A DNA stretch of 64,000 nucleotides from positions 2,101,001 through 2,165,000 of the forward strand of contig NZ_CP092282.1 in NCBI RefSeq assembly GCF_024972775.1. The letters run 5' to 3'. This document shows, in pieces, positions 24,325 through 32,559 of the stretch. This stretch comes from Dehalobacter sp. DCM. Its GTDB lineage: Bacteria > Bacillota > Desulfitobacteriia > Desulfitobacteriales > Syntrophobotulaceae. The notes beneath the pieces are model-generated. The model worked only from the letters and a program-made list of their open reading frames with translations. It ran no database searches and was not told where the DNA came from. The translations under genes were made by a program, and so were the position numbers. The stretch's first letter is position 1. Each line of letters begins with the position of its first letter.

Positions 24325-25434
24325 ATGGATAAGAATTACAAGATATTGGTCATTAATCCTGGCTCAACATCAACGAAAATTGCACTTTTCAATAACGAAG
24401 AAGAAATATTCAACACGAATATATCTCATGAACCTGAGGAAATGAAATGCTTTAAAGAGGTGCAGGAGCAACTGCCATATCGCAGGGACATGGTGGAAAG
24501 AGAATTAGCTCTTAAAGGCACTGAGATAAGCGATATCGACATTTTCGTAGGTCGCGGCGGGGGGCTAGTCCCTATCGCAGGAGGAACCTACGAGGTCACC
24601 GCAAAACTGGCGGAGCATGCGAGCAAAGGAATGAGCGGACAGCACCCGGCCCAGTTGGCATCACAAATATGCAAACAATTTGCGGATCGTTACGGGAAGC
24701 ATGCCTTTGTAGTGAACCCGCCGGATGTCGATGAATTTGACCTTATCGCACGTATTTCCGGCGTCAAAGGCTTGTACAGGGAGAGCAGAATACATGCGTT
24801 GAATCAGAAGGAAGTCGCCTTGCGTTACTGTGCTGCAAAAGAAAGAAAATACAATGAAATCAATTTGATCATTTGTCATATCGGCGGAGGAATCTCTGTC
24901 ACGGCTCACCGCAAGGGAAAAATGGTGGATTCTAACGACATCATGAATGGCGACGGTCCTATGGCACCGACTAGAGCGGGATCACTGCCTTATTTAAAAG
25001 TCATTAAAATGGCGTACAGCGGAGAATATACGGAGAAAGAACTCGTCTCAAAACTGAATAAAGAGGGCGGCCTTACGGACCACCTGGGTACAGCGGATGC
25101 TAAGGAAGTAGAGAAAAGGATCATCGACGGCGATAAATATGCGGAAACGGTCTACAATGCGATGATTTATCAGATTGCGAAGAGCGTCGGCAGCTGTGCA
25201 TGCGTCTTAAAGGGCAATGTGGATGCGATCCTGCTTACCGGTGGAATTTCACACAGCAAATATCTGGTAGATACACTGAAAGAGTATATCGGGTGGATTT
25301 CACCGATAGAAGTAATGGCAGGCGAATTTGAGATGGAAGCTCTCGCTGCCGGGGCGCTGAGAGTGATGCGGGGCGAGGAAGAGGCTGTCGTCTATACAGG
25401 GCAGCCGCTAAGCTTACCAGCCTGTTTTTCTTAA
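24325..25434 (+). CDS. buk: Butyrate kinase
   Basis: 369 residues of the acetokinase/butyrate kinase family: N-terminal phosphate loop 'INPGSTSTKIALF', 'VGRGGGLVPIAGGTYEV', 'HIGGGISVTAHRKG' (ATPase fold phosphate 2) and 'LTGGISHSKYL' (adenosine motif). It makes ATP and a carboxylic acid from acyl-phosphate, ending the pathway that starts with the glycyl radical enzyme. RBS is TAGGAGG, nine bases after ptb. The length matches the family (about 355 residues). No terminator is obvious; the remnant of a molybdopterin enzyme follows. Confidence 0.9.
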   Translation: MDKNYKILVINPGSTSTKIALFNNEEEIFNTNISHEPEEMKCFKEVQEQLPYRRDMVERELALKGTEISDIDIFVGRGGGLVPIAGGTYEVTAKLAEHASKGMSGQHPAQLASQICKQFADRYGKHAFVVNPPDVDEFDLIARISGVKGLYRESRIHALNQKEVALRYCAAKERKYNEINLIICHIGGGISVTAHRKGKMVDSNDIMNGDGPMAPTRAGSLPYLKVIKMAYSGEYTEKELVSKLNKEGGLTDHLGTADAKEVEKRIIDGDKYAETVYNAMIYQIAKSVGSCACVLKGNVDAILLTGGISHSKYLVDTLKEYIGWISPIEVMAGEFEMEALAAGALRVMRGEEEAVVYTGQPLSLPACFS

Positions 25435-25477
25435 AGATTAACCGTGACTATCATAGCTGGTCTCAAAGGTGACCCCG

Positions 25478-25770
25478 AACATCAGATGAAGCCTTCTTAC
25501 CATTCGGAACACAGGCAATTTCCGAGCTTGCGCAAAATCACGCGGACCCAATCGGCGAGAGCCATCCGGATACCGTGAAGAACCTCGGAAGCAAAGAAGG
25601 CGATTGGGTCTATCTCGGAAATATGTATGGCAAAGCCAAGGAGAAAGCCCATCTCACACCGGCTATCAACACCCCAAAATGGTCCTTGTCGCCCTCGACT
25701 GATGGTATCCTGAAAAGCCGGCGGAAGAACCCAAGTACAGAATTGATTATTCAAACGTTATGAACATATG
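25478..25770 (+). pseudogene. Remnant of a third molybdopterin oxidoreductase (C-terminal part)
   Basis: Reading across frames gives family-like C-terminal blocks in the right order: 'SYHSEHRQ...LRK' (25489-), then 'ESHPDTVKNLGSKEGDWVYL' and 'GNMYGKAKEKAHLTPAI', then 'WYPEKPAEEPKY' near 25715-25745. These match the same region of the intact genes at 29871 and 32560 (FHSEHRQ..., KEGDWVWVEN, WWFPE). At least two frame changes and stops separate the blocks, and the N-terminal three quarters are missing. It is a decayed relative, not a recent copy, because the wording differs (GNMYGKAKEKAHL against ENYRGRFKQKVKF). Confidence 0.75.
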
Positions 25771-25800
25771 CCTCGGTTCATTACAAAAATCGAACTGAGG
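25771..25800 (+). terminator. Hairpin after the molybdopterin remnant
   Basis: CCTCGGTTC and GAACTGAGG form a nine-pair stem (one mismatch) with a 12-base loop. No strong T-run follows. It is probably the old terminator of the lost gene. The stretch 25801-26003 shows no gene. Confidence 0.4.
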
Positions 25801-26003
25801 CTCTATAATATCCGAAATCATTAAGGATTTAGGGTATCACATACAAAAAGGCTGAAAGACCTTCTAAAGCCGGAACACTTGTAACCTGTAAACTTAGAAC
25901 TCTGCCGAAGGAATCGGTATAAGGTTGAAGGAGATGGGCAGAGGAAACTCAGCAATAGAAATAAATTTCCAAAATTAATGGATCAATTATTGGAGGATTA
26001 ACG

Positions 26004-27302
26004 ATGAAATTAGAGTCTCAAAGATGGGTAGCGCTTGTTGCGTGTATCCTAGCCAGTATGTGTGCAGGTTTAGCCTATTCATGGAGTGTTTTCCTTAAAC
26101 CGCTAATCAGCTTATTTCATTGGTCAGCTACAGATACGGCGTTATCATTTACACTTCTGATGTTCACAGGAGGTGTTGCAGCAATACTTGTAGGTAAAGC
26201 TCAGGACAAATTTCAACCCAGGACAGTGATTCTGGTTGGAGGGATCCTTTTTGGCAGCGGACTTGCCTGTATTGGTTTTATTCAGTCCCTGACCCAACTG
26301 TATATCTGCGTTGTTGTCGCCGGAATAGGTCTGGGAGCAGTATATCCGGGCGGAACCATGAGTAATATGGTCAAATTTTTTCCGGAAAGATCTGGTTTGA
26401 TATCCGGGCTGGTTTCCGCAGGATACGGTATAGGACCAGTGGTATGGGCCCCGGTATCAGTAGCTTTGCTTGCTAATTATGGCATCATGACAACTATGAA
26501 GATGCTTGGTATTGTTTTCTTAGTAATAATTGTGCTTTTGTCTCGTTTAGTTAAGACATGTCCTTTTGGTTTTAAACCTGATGGATGGATACCTGATCAC
26601 AACAAGACAAAAGCAAAGGCAGCGACGGATAAAAATTGGAAACAAATGCTGAAAGACCCTTTATTCTGGCCGCTGGCACTTACTTTTACTCTAGGTGAAA
26701 TTACCGGAATGATGACCGTTGGCCATGCTTCGCCAATGGCTCAAGAAATTTTGGATATATCACCAGCAGCTGCGGCAGCCATTGTCAGTATCCTGGCAGT
26801 TGCGATGACCTTGGGCAAAATTGGTTGGGGTGTAATTTCTGATAAAATCGGACGTTATCCGGTAATTATTCTCCTGGTGGTGTTAGGCGGAGCGGGAATG
26901 GCAGTATTGACTGGGATAAGCAGTTTTGGACCCTTTGTTGCAGTTACTGTTGTTATTGGCTTTTGTTATGGCGGATTTTTGTCTATTATGGCACCTCTGA
27001 CGGCAGATTTATTTGGGTCGAATAATCTTCCGATCAACTATGGCCTGATGTTTATGACTGTAGCCATTGCTGCGTTTGTTGGCCCGCGTTTAGCTTCCAA
27101 TGTTGTTGAAGCAAATAACGGCATTTACACAGAGGCTTTTATTATCGCTGCATTGCTCAACTTTATCGGATTAATTCTGTATTCCGTCTTTTTGCTATTA
27201 AGAAAACGAAGGGCAACGGCAAAAACGAATAGCTATGAAATCTTAACTAGTCAAGGAACACGATACAGTGAATCAGGTACCAATGTTTATGCCGATAACT
27301 AA
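26004..27302 (+). CDS. MFS transporter, oxalate/formate antiporter (OFA)-like
   Basis: The 432-residue protein has 12 predicted hydrophobic segments. The pattern 'ACILASMCAGLAYSWSVFLKP' in TM1 (quoted as CAGLAYSWSVFLKPL), 'GAVYPGGTMSNMVKFFPERSG' (quoted as YPGGTMSNMVKFFPER) and 'WGVISDKIGRYP' is characteristic of the oxalate/formate antiporter subfamily, which moves carboxylates. It is distinct from the two paralogous MFS proteins at 13990 and 27911. It may import an organic acid or exchange substrate for product. RBS is TTGGAGG. It is followed by a terminator at 27495. Confidence 0.82.
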   Translation: MKLESQRWVALVACILASMCAGLAYSWSVFLKPLISLFHWSATDTALSFTLLMFTGGVAAILVGKAQDKFQPRTVILVGGILFGSGLACIGFIQSLTQLYICVVVAGIGLGAVYPGGTMSNMVKFFPERSGLISGLVSAGYGIGPVVWAPVSVALLANYGIMTTMKMLGIVFLVIIVLLSRLVKTCPFGFKPDGWIPDHNKTKAKAATDKNWKQMLKDPLFWPLALTFTLGEITGMMTVGHASPMAQEILDISPAAAAAIVSILAVAMTLGKIGWGVISDKIGRYPVIILLVVLGGAGMAVLTGISSFGPFVAVTVVIGFCYGGFLSIMAPLTADLFGSNNLPINYGLMFMTVAIAAFVGPRLASNVVEANNGIYTEAFIIAALLNFIGLILYSVFLLLRKRRATAKTNSYEILTSQGTRYSESGTNVYADN

Positions 27303-27494
27303 CCATACAATCAAGCGTAGTAATTTGTGGAAAGGCATTCGTAAAATATCATGTACTCCACTTACGATGATTTGTAGTACCATAAGAACATAGACGGTTC
27401 ACAGAAGCCGATCAGTTGTGCATTATTACTAATCATGAAACCAATAAAGAAAGTTAGCTATGACGATGATGATCGTGTTTCACGTGATTTTGGA

Positions 27495-27528
27495 CTGGAT
27501 TCCACATTAATGGAGTCCAGTTTTATTT
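27495..27528 (+). terminator. Terminator after OFA-type transporter
   Basis: CTGGATTCC pairs with GGAGTCCAG (one wobble) followed by TTTTATTT. The remainder of the 27303-27910 gap contains a 64-codon ORF at 27648 with no RBS or family features, which I do not call, and the leader of the next gene. Confidence 0.7.
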
Positions 27529-27910
27529 GTGCATTGTTATTTAGCAAATTGGTTAGAAGTCATTCTTAATAAACTATTTATACGCTAGCGTCAATTAGAC
27601 ACAGCGAAGTATCAATCTGTCAAAAACAACGATATCCAAGTATCAATATGAATTTCAGGAAAATGGATGAGATGAAATTTCAATTGTCATTACCGTCTTT
27701 TCCATACGTATTTCTCTGGCCTGTTTTTTGCATTTATACTCGCGTATCAAAAGACATCGAAGGTATTTCACAACACGATTCACACCATGAAGTAGCAAAA
27801 AATATATGGAAGGAGGACAACTGGGTTATTTCAGTTTGGTAGTTAAGGAAAAAGGTTTGTATCAAAGGGGAGATTCGTTCTAATAACACTAAGAATAAAG
27901 AGGTGTAAGA

Positions 27911-29113
27911 ATGAAACAAGTGAACAGAAACCTGGTTAAACTTGCTATTTTAGGTGTCGCAATGTGCGATTCAGGTAATGGTGCGACATCACCGGCACTG
28001 GGGACCATTATGGCTGGCATGCCGGACGTTGCTCCAAGTTTGGTGCAGATGATTGTCGTTGTACCATCACTTTTTATGGCCTTAACTCCCATCGTCTATG
28101 CCAAGCTGCTGGATATGGGCATGAAAAAAAGAACGTTGATGTATATTGGTGCAGCCACCTTCATTATCGGGGGTGTCGGCCCGGCTCTGCTCCACAGCAA
28201 TATCTGGGTTATTTTGGTTTTGCGAGCCATACTTGGTATCGGTAACGGGATATGCTTACCTCTCTCCACCGACCTTGTCATCGACTTTTTCGAAGGGCAG
28301 GAGAGAAATACCATGCAAGGATTTGTTTCCGCCACCGTTGGGCTCAGCGGTGTTGTATTCCAGCTGCTGGGCGGATATTTCGCGGGCCTCAACTGGACCT
28401 ATACCTTTTATGCTTATCTTATCGCAATTCTTTTCTTTGGTGTCGCTTTTGCTTTCCTTCCCGAGCCTAATCGACAGGAAAAAATGGCTGCTCAGGAAGG
28501 AATCACCGAAGTGTCTGCCCGCGCAAAGCTGCCGGGAAAAGCCTATCTTGTCGGATTTATGGTTGCCTATTATATGTTTTTCTGGGTCGTTATGCCCACG
28601 AACGGCGCTCCGGTCCTCATCATGGAAGGGATGGCTACCCCGGCCCAAATCGGCGGTATTTTTGCCATGATCACGGTAGCCTCTTTTATTATGTCTGTGG
28701 CCTTCGGGTGGATCTTTAAAGCTATTAAATTTGCCTTGCTTCCTATTGCTTTTCTGCTGTCGGCGGCAGGGATGTTTTTATGCTACAGTACGCACAATGC
28801 CAGTACGTTTACCGTGGGTATCTTTATTTACGGTATGGGATTAGGGTGCGCCATGCCGACGTTTGTGACTAAGCTTTCAGGATTAGTGCCTTATTCCGCA
28901 GGAGCGGCGGCTATCTCCATTGCTTATGTCGGCTTGGGAGTAGGGCAGTTTATCCAGCCTATTCTTTTCAAATACTTTGGAACCTACAGTTTCGGAAGAC
29001 CTTCTATTTTGCTTGCTGCGATCTGCCTGGTAGTAGGTGCAGTCATCGTGTTTGTTGTAGATAAAACCACACCGGCAAAATATGTTTCAACCGAAAAAAT
29101 TGCCGCTAAATAA
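27911..29113 (+). CDS. MFS transporter, paralogue of the 13990 gene
   Basis: The 400-residue, 12-segment transporter is clearly similar to the protein at 13990: same TM1 design ('DSGNGATSPALG' against 'DCGAGAATPALG'), same 'DLVIDFFEGQER' after TM4 and the same 'FLPEP' at the central loop. RBS is AGAGGTG. Two related transporters in one island suggest either two related substrates or uptake and export. It stands alone between a terminator and the large hairpin at 29129. Confidence 0.82.
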   Translation: MKQVNRNLVKLAILGVAMCDSGNGATSPALGTIMAGMPDVAPSLVQMIVVVPSLFMALTPIVYAKLLDMGMKKRTLMYIGAATFIIGGVGPALLHSNIWVILVLRAILGIGNGICLPLSTDLVIDFFEGQERNTMQGFVSATVGLSGVVFQLLGGYFAGLNWTYTFYAYLIAILFFGVAFAFLPEPNRQEKMAAQEGITEVSARAKLPGKAYLVGFMVAYYMFFWVVMPTNGAPVLIMEGMATPAQIGGIFAMITVASFIMSVAFGWIFKAIKFALLPIAFLLSAAGMFLCYSTHNASTFTVGIFIYGMGLGCAMPTFVTKLSGLVPYSAGAAAISIAYVGLGVGQFIQPILFKYFGTYSFGRPSILLAAICLVVGAVIVFVVDKTTPAKYVSTEKIAAK

Positions 29114-29128
29114 TCAATAATCGGTAAA

Positions 29129-29201
29129 GGGGGACAAGCGGACGTAGAACTTTGTCCCCTTTTAATAAAAGGAGACAAAGTTCTACGTCCCCTTGTCCCC
29201 C
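29129..29201. repeat. 35-bp inverted repeat (REP-like hairpin)
   Basis: Bases 29129-29163 pair with 29167-29201 with two mismatches and a three-base loop. The ends read GGGGGACAAG and CTTGTCCCCC. Such GGGGAC...GTCCCC palindromes resemble the REP-like repeats found dispersed in many clostridial genomes and recognised by REP-associated TnpA-like proteins. It may also terminate the transporter transcript. 29202-29377 has no gene. Confidence 0.75.
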
Positions 29202-29377
29202 CGTCAATGCATTTTCCTTAAAGCGGTAGAAGGACAGCAAGCTGCGTTTTTTCTGTTGTTACTATAAGGCAATTAATCAATTACTTAGTGAGGAGGGGGA
29301 AGATAAACTAAATCTTTTTCAGACTTAGTGGATTTAAAAGATTTAAAAAATTACTTATGGAAAACGGAGGGATTTTT

Positions 29378-29566
29378 GTGGGAAGAGAAGAGTATTTGCA
29401 ATTAAGTGAGACTGAAAAGTTCAAATTTCTCAACAAGGAAGCCGTACAAGGAAAGAATTTTAATCAAATTCTTAGCGATCTATCGATGACGAAAGAGGAT
29501 TTAGCCAGAGAAGGCTTCTACTATATTGGGAATAAATTTGTTCGAAAACCACCTTTAAAAGATTAA
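29378..29566 (+). CDS. Small helical protein ahead of the molybdopterin operon
   Basis: A GTG at 29378 with ACGGAGGG upstream starts a 62-residue, highly charged protein with no Cys or membrane segment. The middle part 'FNQILSDLSMTKEDLAREG' looks like a single helix-turn-helix or a similar helical pair, and 'FYYIGNKFV' ends the fold. I do not recognise the family. An earlier in-frame ATG (29357) lacks an RBS. The position ahead of the sigma-54 promoter suggests a separate unit and possibly a small DNA-binding role; this is speculative. Confidence 0.55.
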   Translation: MGREEYLQLSETEKFKFLNKEAVQGKNFNQILSDLSMTKEDLAREGFYYIGNKFVRKPPLKD

Positions 29567-29738
29567 ACGAAATCTTTCAAGGGGATTCGAACGCTGCTTT
29601 TTTATCAAAATCAATATGAAAAAAACCAAAGTATTTTTGATGCGAACGGATTGAGAAATGCATCACTTTGATTTAAGAAAATGTAAAGTATTTTCCAAGA
29701 TAAACTTTAAATAGGGAGAATTCCTGCGAATTTGTATT

Positions 29739-29754
29739 AGGCATGCTTTTTGCA
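29739..29754 (+). promoter_or_regulatory. Sigma-54 (-24/-12) promoter of the molybdopterin operon
   Basis: AGGCATGCTTTTTGCA matches TGGCACG-N4-TTGCW with intact GGCA, G at the seventh position and TTGCA at the exact spacing. It lies 117 bases upstream of the GTG start at 29871. The sigma-54 activator gene at 35722 follows the operon. The 300-base gap (29567-29870) holds this promoter and a repeated AAGTATTTT element (29629 and 29687) that might belong to an upstream activator site. Confidence 0.72.
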
Positions 29755-29870
29755 TTCTCTGCCTGACAAGAGGAGATAAGCACATGAACTGATAACCTTA
29801 ACAGTCATTGTTTATTTGTTCTAAAAATTCACCATGGTTATGGGATCAAAGTAAAAGGAGGAATTTGATC

Positions 29871-32189
29871 GTGTCTAAAGTGCTTGACTACCACGAAAAA
29901 CACAAGAATGACTGGCGATGGCAGGACGGTGATATTACTGCCACCAGGACTACGATGTGGACTGGACCTGGCTGCCACAACGGATGCGGGGTTATCTATT
30001 ATCACAAAGATAACGAAGTTGTGGGGATTGAAGGCGATGTTAACAATCCTATCAACCAGGGGAGATTATGCATGCGCTGCATTAATTACCTGGAATCCAC
30101 TAATCATCCGGATCGTCTGAAATGGCCGTTGAAAAGAATCGGTGAGCGCGGTGAAAACAAGTGGGAGCGGATCTCCTGGGACGAAGCCTATGACATCATA
30201 GTCGAAAAGGTTAGAGACATCCAAAAAAATTATGGTCCTGAATCGATTGTCGCGATGGAAGGAACCGGCCGCAATATCGTTTGGCAGGTAAATTACCTGT
30301 GCTATTCTGCTTTCCAAAGCCCAAATTTCACCCTTGGTTTTCTAAGCGGCGATTCGTGCTATATGCCCAGAGCCGCCGTTGAAGGCGTGACCAACGGCGA
30401 TTTTTTCCTCGTTGACTGTTCCCAGCAATTTGAAGACCGCTACGAGAATCCGGAATGGCGAGCTCCGGAGTATATTCTGATTTGGGGCAGCAACCCGCTT
30501 CCGGCTAATGCCGATGGCTTTTTCGGCCATTGGATTGTCGATTTAATGCAGCGGGGCAGTAAGCTCATCGTTGTGGATCCGAAATTAACCTGGCTGGCCT
30601 CTAAAGCCGAATACTGGCTGCGGATCAGACCCGGCTCTGATGCTGCCTTGGCCATGGCTTTCCTTAATATAGTGATTACCGAAGACCTTTATGATCATGA
30701 CTTTGTGGGAAAATGGACCAACGGATTTGACGCTCTGGCTGAACGCGTCAAAGAGTGGACACCGGAAAGGGCTTCATCGATCTGTTGGGTGGATAAGGAT
30801 ACATTAATTCATGCTGCCCGTGCTTTTGGCAACGCGGAATGCGCGGCAATCCATTGGGGCGTTGCTGTGGATATGTCCGTACCGGGCGTAGCCACAGCCC
30901 AAAGTCTGAACTCCCTCGTCGCGATTACCGGAAATATGGATGTTCCCGGCGGTAACATTCTTGTTCAATATGCCTACGGACAAGGCCTGGCCTATAACTA
31001 CGGCTTTGAAAATGTTCCTGAAGAAGTCGCCGTAAAAAGATTGGGCAACGAATATCCCTTGCGACAAATGGGATTTGGTGCTAATGCCCATGAAGATGCT
31101 GTTCTCGAAGCCATCGAAAGCGGCAAACCCTATCCCATTAAAATGCTTTGGCTGCAAACAACAAACCCCATTGCCAACATGGCGGGTGAAGCACCGCGTG
31201 TTTACGCGGCGATGAAAAAGGTTGACTTCTGTGTTGTTGTCGATCTTTACATGACGCCTACTGCCGTTGCCTTTGCCGATATCGTTTTGCCTGCGGCTAT
31301 GAGCAGCGAGCGTTGGGGCAACCGCAATTGGTACACGCCGTTACGGACGATTACTAAAGTCGCGGAATACTATGAAGCAAAATCCGATGAAGATATTATC
31401 CTGGAGCTTGGAAAACGTCTGCAGCCGGAATTCTTTCCGTGGAAGGACAACAAAGACTGGTACGACTGGATTATGTTGAACGAAGCATTTGAGTCCGGGA
31501 TGACTTTCGATGAGCTTCAAGAAAAAGTATATAGCTTCCCGAAGTTCGAATACAAGAAATATGAAAAGGGCCTGCTCCGTCCGGATGGCGAGCCCGGGTT
31601 CAATACGTACACTGGAAAACTGGAACTGAAAATCGAGCTCTATGAAAAATGGGGCCTTGACCCGCTGCCGTGGTATCAGGAACCAAGGGAAAGCCCCTAT
31701 TCTACACCGGAACTTTTTGAAGAGTATCCGTTCGTCATGACGACGGGGAACCGTGCTTACGAGTTCTTTCATTCAGAACATCGCCAGCTGAAACTCAATC
31801 GCGAGTTCCATCCCGATCCAATCATGGACATTAACACGGAGGCCGCTGCCAAACTCGGAATCACGGAAGGTGACTGGGTGTGGATCGAAAACAGAAAAGG
31901 CCGCTTTAAACAGAGAGCCCGTCTGGATGAGTTTATGGATCCCAGGGTCATCCGTGCCGAGCACGGTTGGTGGTTCCCTGAAAAAGAAGCTGCCGAACCC
32001 AGCCTCTTCGGGGTGTTTGACTCCAACTGCAATAACCTCACCAGTATGTGTGACAACGGACCGACGGGTTACGGTGCGCCTTACAAGAATCAGATTGCCA
32101 AAGTGTACAAGTGCACAGAAGAGAACAGCCAGATTATGCCTTCCACGCAAGTAACCCGATTAGGAGGTTTCCCTTATGTCAAAAAATAA
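29871..32189 (+). CDS. Molybdopterin oxidoreductase, catalytic subunit 1 (transhydroxylase/resorcinol hydroxylase-like)
   Basis: This 772-residue DMSO reductase-family protein has no Tat signal, so it is cytoplasmic. The N-terminal cluster site reads CHNGC...LCMRC: the family's usual first Cys (CxxCxxxC) is Gly here. Next come 'RISWDEAYDIIVEKV', the cofactor-ligand region 'LSGDSCYMPR', 'LIVVDPKLTWLASKA' and a C-terminal domain with 'FHSEHRQLKLNREFHPDP' and 'RAEHGWWFPE'. The best comparison I can make is with pyrogallol-phloroglucinol transhydroxylase, resorcinol hydroxylase and acetylene hydratase, which do hydroxyl-transfer, hydroxylation or hydration. GTG 29871 follows AAAGGAGG; the longer ORF (29808) lacks an RBS. 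It overlaps its small subunit by 14 bases. Confidence 0.8.
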   Translation: MSKVLDYHEKHKNDWRWQDGDITATRTTMWTGPGCHNGCGVIYYHKDNEVVGIEGDVNNPINQGRLCMRCINYLESTNHPDRLKWPLKRIGERGENKWERISWDEAYDIIVEKVRDIQKNYGPESIVAMEGTGRNIVWQVNYLCYSAFQSPNFTLGFLSGDSCYMPRAAVEGVTNGDFFLVDCSQQFEDRYENPEWRAPEYILIWGSNPLPANADGFFGHWIVDLMQRGSKLIVVDPKLTWLASKAEYWLRIRPGSDAALAMAFLNIVITEDLYDHDFVGKWTNGFDALAERVKEWTPERASSICWVDKDTLIHAARAFGNAECAAIHWGVAVDMSVPGVATAQSLNSLVAITGNMDVPGGNILVQYAYGQGLAYNYGFENVPEEVAVKRLGNEYPLRQMGFGANAHEDAVLEAIESGKPYPIKMLWLQTTNPIANMAGEAPRVYAAMKKVDFCVVVDLYMTPTAVAFADIVLPAAMSSERWGNRNWYTPLRTITKVAEYYEAKSDEDIILELGKRLQPEFFPWKDNKDWYDWIMLNEAFESGMTFDELQEKVYSFPKFEYKKYEKGLLRPDGEPGFNTYTGKLELKIELYEKWGLDPLPWYQEPRESPYSTPELFEEYPFVMTTGNRAYEFFHSEHRQLKLNREFHPDPIMDINTEAAAKLGITEGDWVWIENRKGRFKQRARLDEFMDPRVIRAEHGWWFPEKEAAEPSLFGVFDSNCNNLTSMCDNGPTGYGAPYKNQIAKVYKCTEENSQIMPSTQVTRLGGFPYVKK

Positions 32190-32520
32190 TGAACGATACG
32201 CCCTACTCATTAACTATGAATTTTGTACCGGCTGTCACAGCTGCGAGACAGCATGCAAGGTTGAAAACAATCTGACACATGGTCAATGGGGAATCAAAGT
32301 AGCTCAAGACGGCCCTCGCAAATTGGAAAATGGTAAATTTGAGTTCATCCATGTTCCGATTCCAACGTCCCTATGCAACCTGTGTGAAGATCGGGTCAAT
32401 AAGGGTAAACTGCCAAGCTGCGTTCAGCACTGCCAGGCTGCTGTCATGTCGTTTGGCCCTGTCGAAGAGTTAGCTGAAAAGATTTCCAAGCCTCAAATGG
32501 TTATATTTACGCCCGTGTAA
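32176..32520 (+). CDS. Fe-S subunit 1 of the molybdopterin oxidoreductase
   Basis: The 114-residue protein has two [4Fe-4S] motifs: CTGCHSCETAC with the next Cys supplied later, and CNLCEDRV...CVQHC. It is shorter than the beta subunit of pyrogallol transhydroxylase, lacking a C-terminal domain, and has no anchor. It passes electrons to or from the large subunit, whose gene it overlaps by 14 bases; the RBS TAGGAGG lies inside the large-subunit gene. No membrane subunit follows, so the complex is a soluble heterodimer. Confidence 0.85.
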   Translation: MSKNNERYALLINYEFCTGCHSCETACKVENNLTHGQWGIKVAQDGPRKLENGKFEFIHVPIPTSLCNLCEDRVNKGKLPSCVQHCQAAVMSFGPVEELAEKISKPQMVIFTPV

Positions 32521-32559
32521 CAAGACCAGTTTAATTAAATATTATTTGGAGGTCAAATT

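Noticed and set aside
13860-25965. Shared ACTCAGCAAT block upstream of the transporters at 13990 and 26004 (near 13870 and 25950)
   Set aside because: Only ten identical bases with loosely similar flanks; distance to the gene differs (about 120 and 50 bases) and the third transporter lacks it. Likely chance or a very old remnant.
27648-27842. 64-codon ORF in the gap before the 27911 transporter gene
   Set aside because: No RBS, no recognisable fold, unusual composition; it looks like chance.
29129-29201. CRISPR-like repeat
   Set aside because: It is a single inverted repeat without direct-repeat and spacer array; no cas genes are seen.
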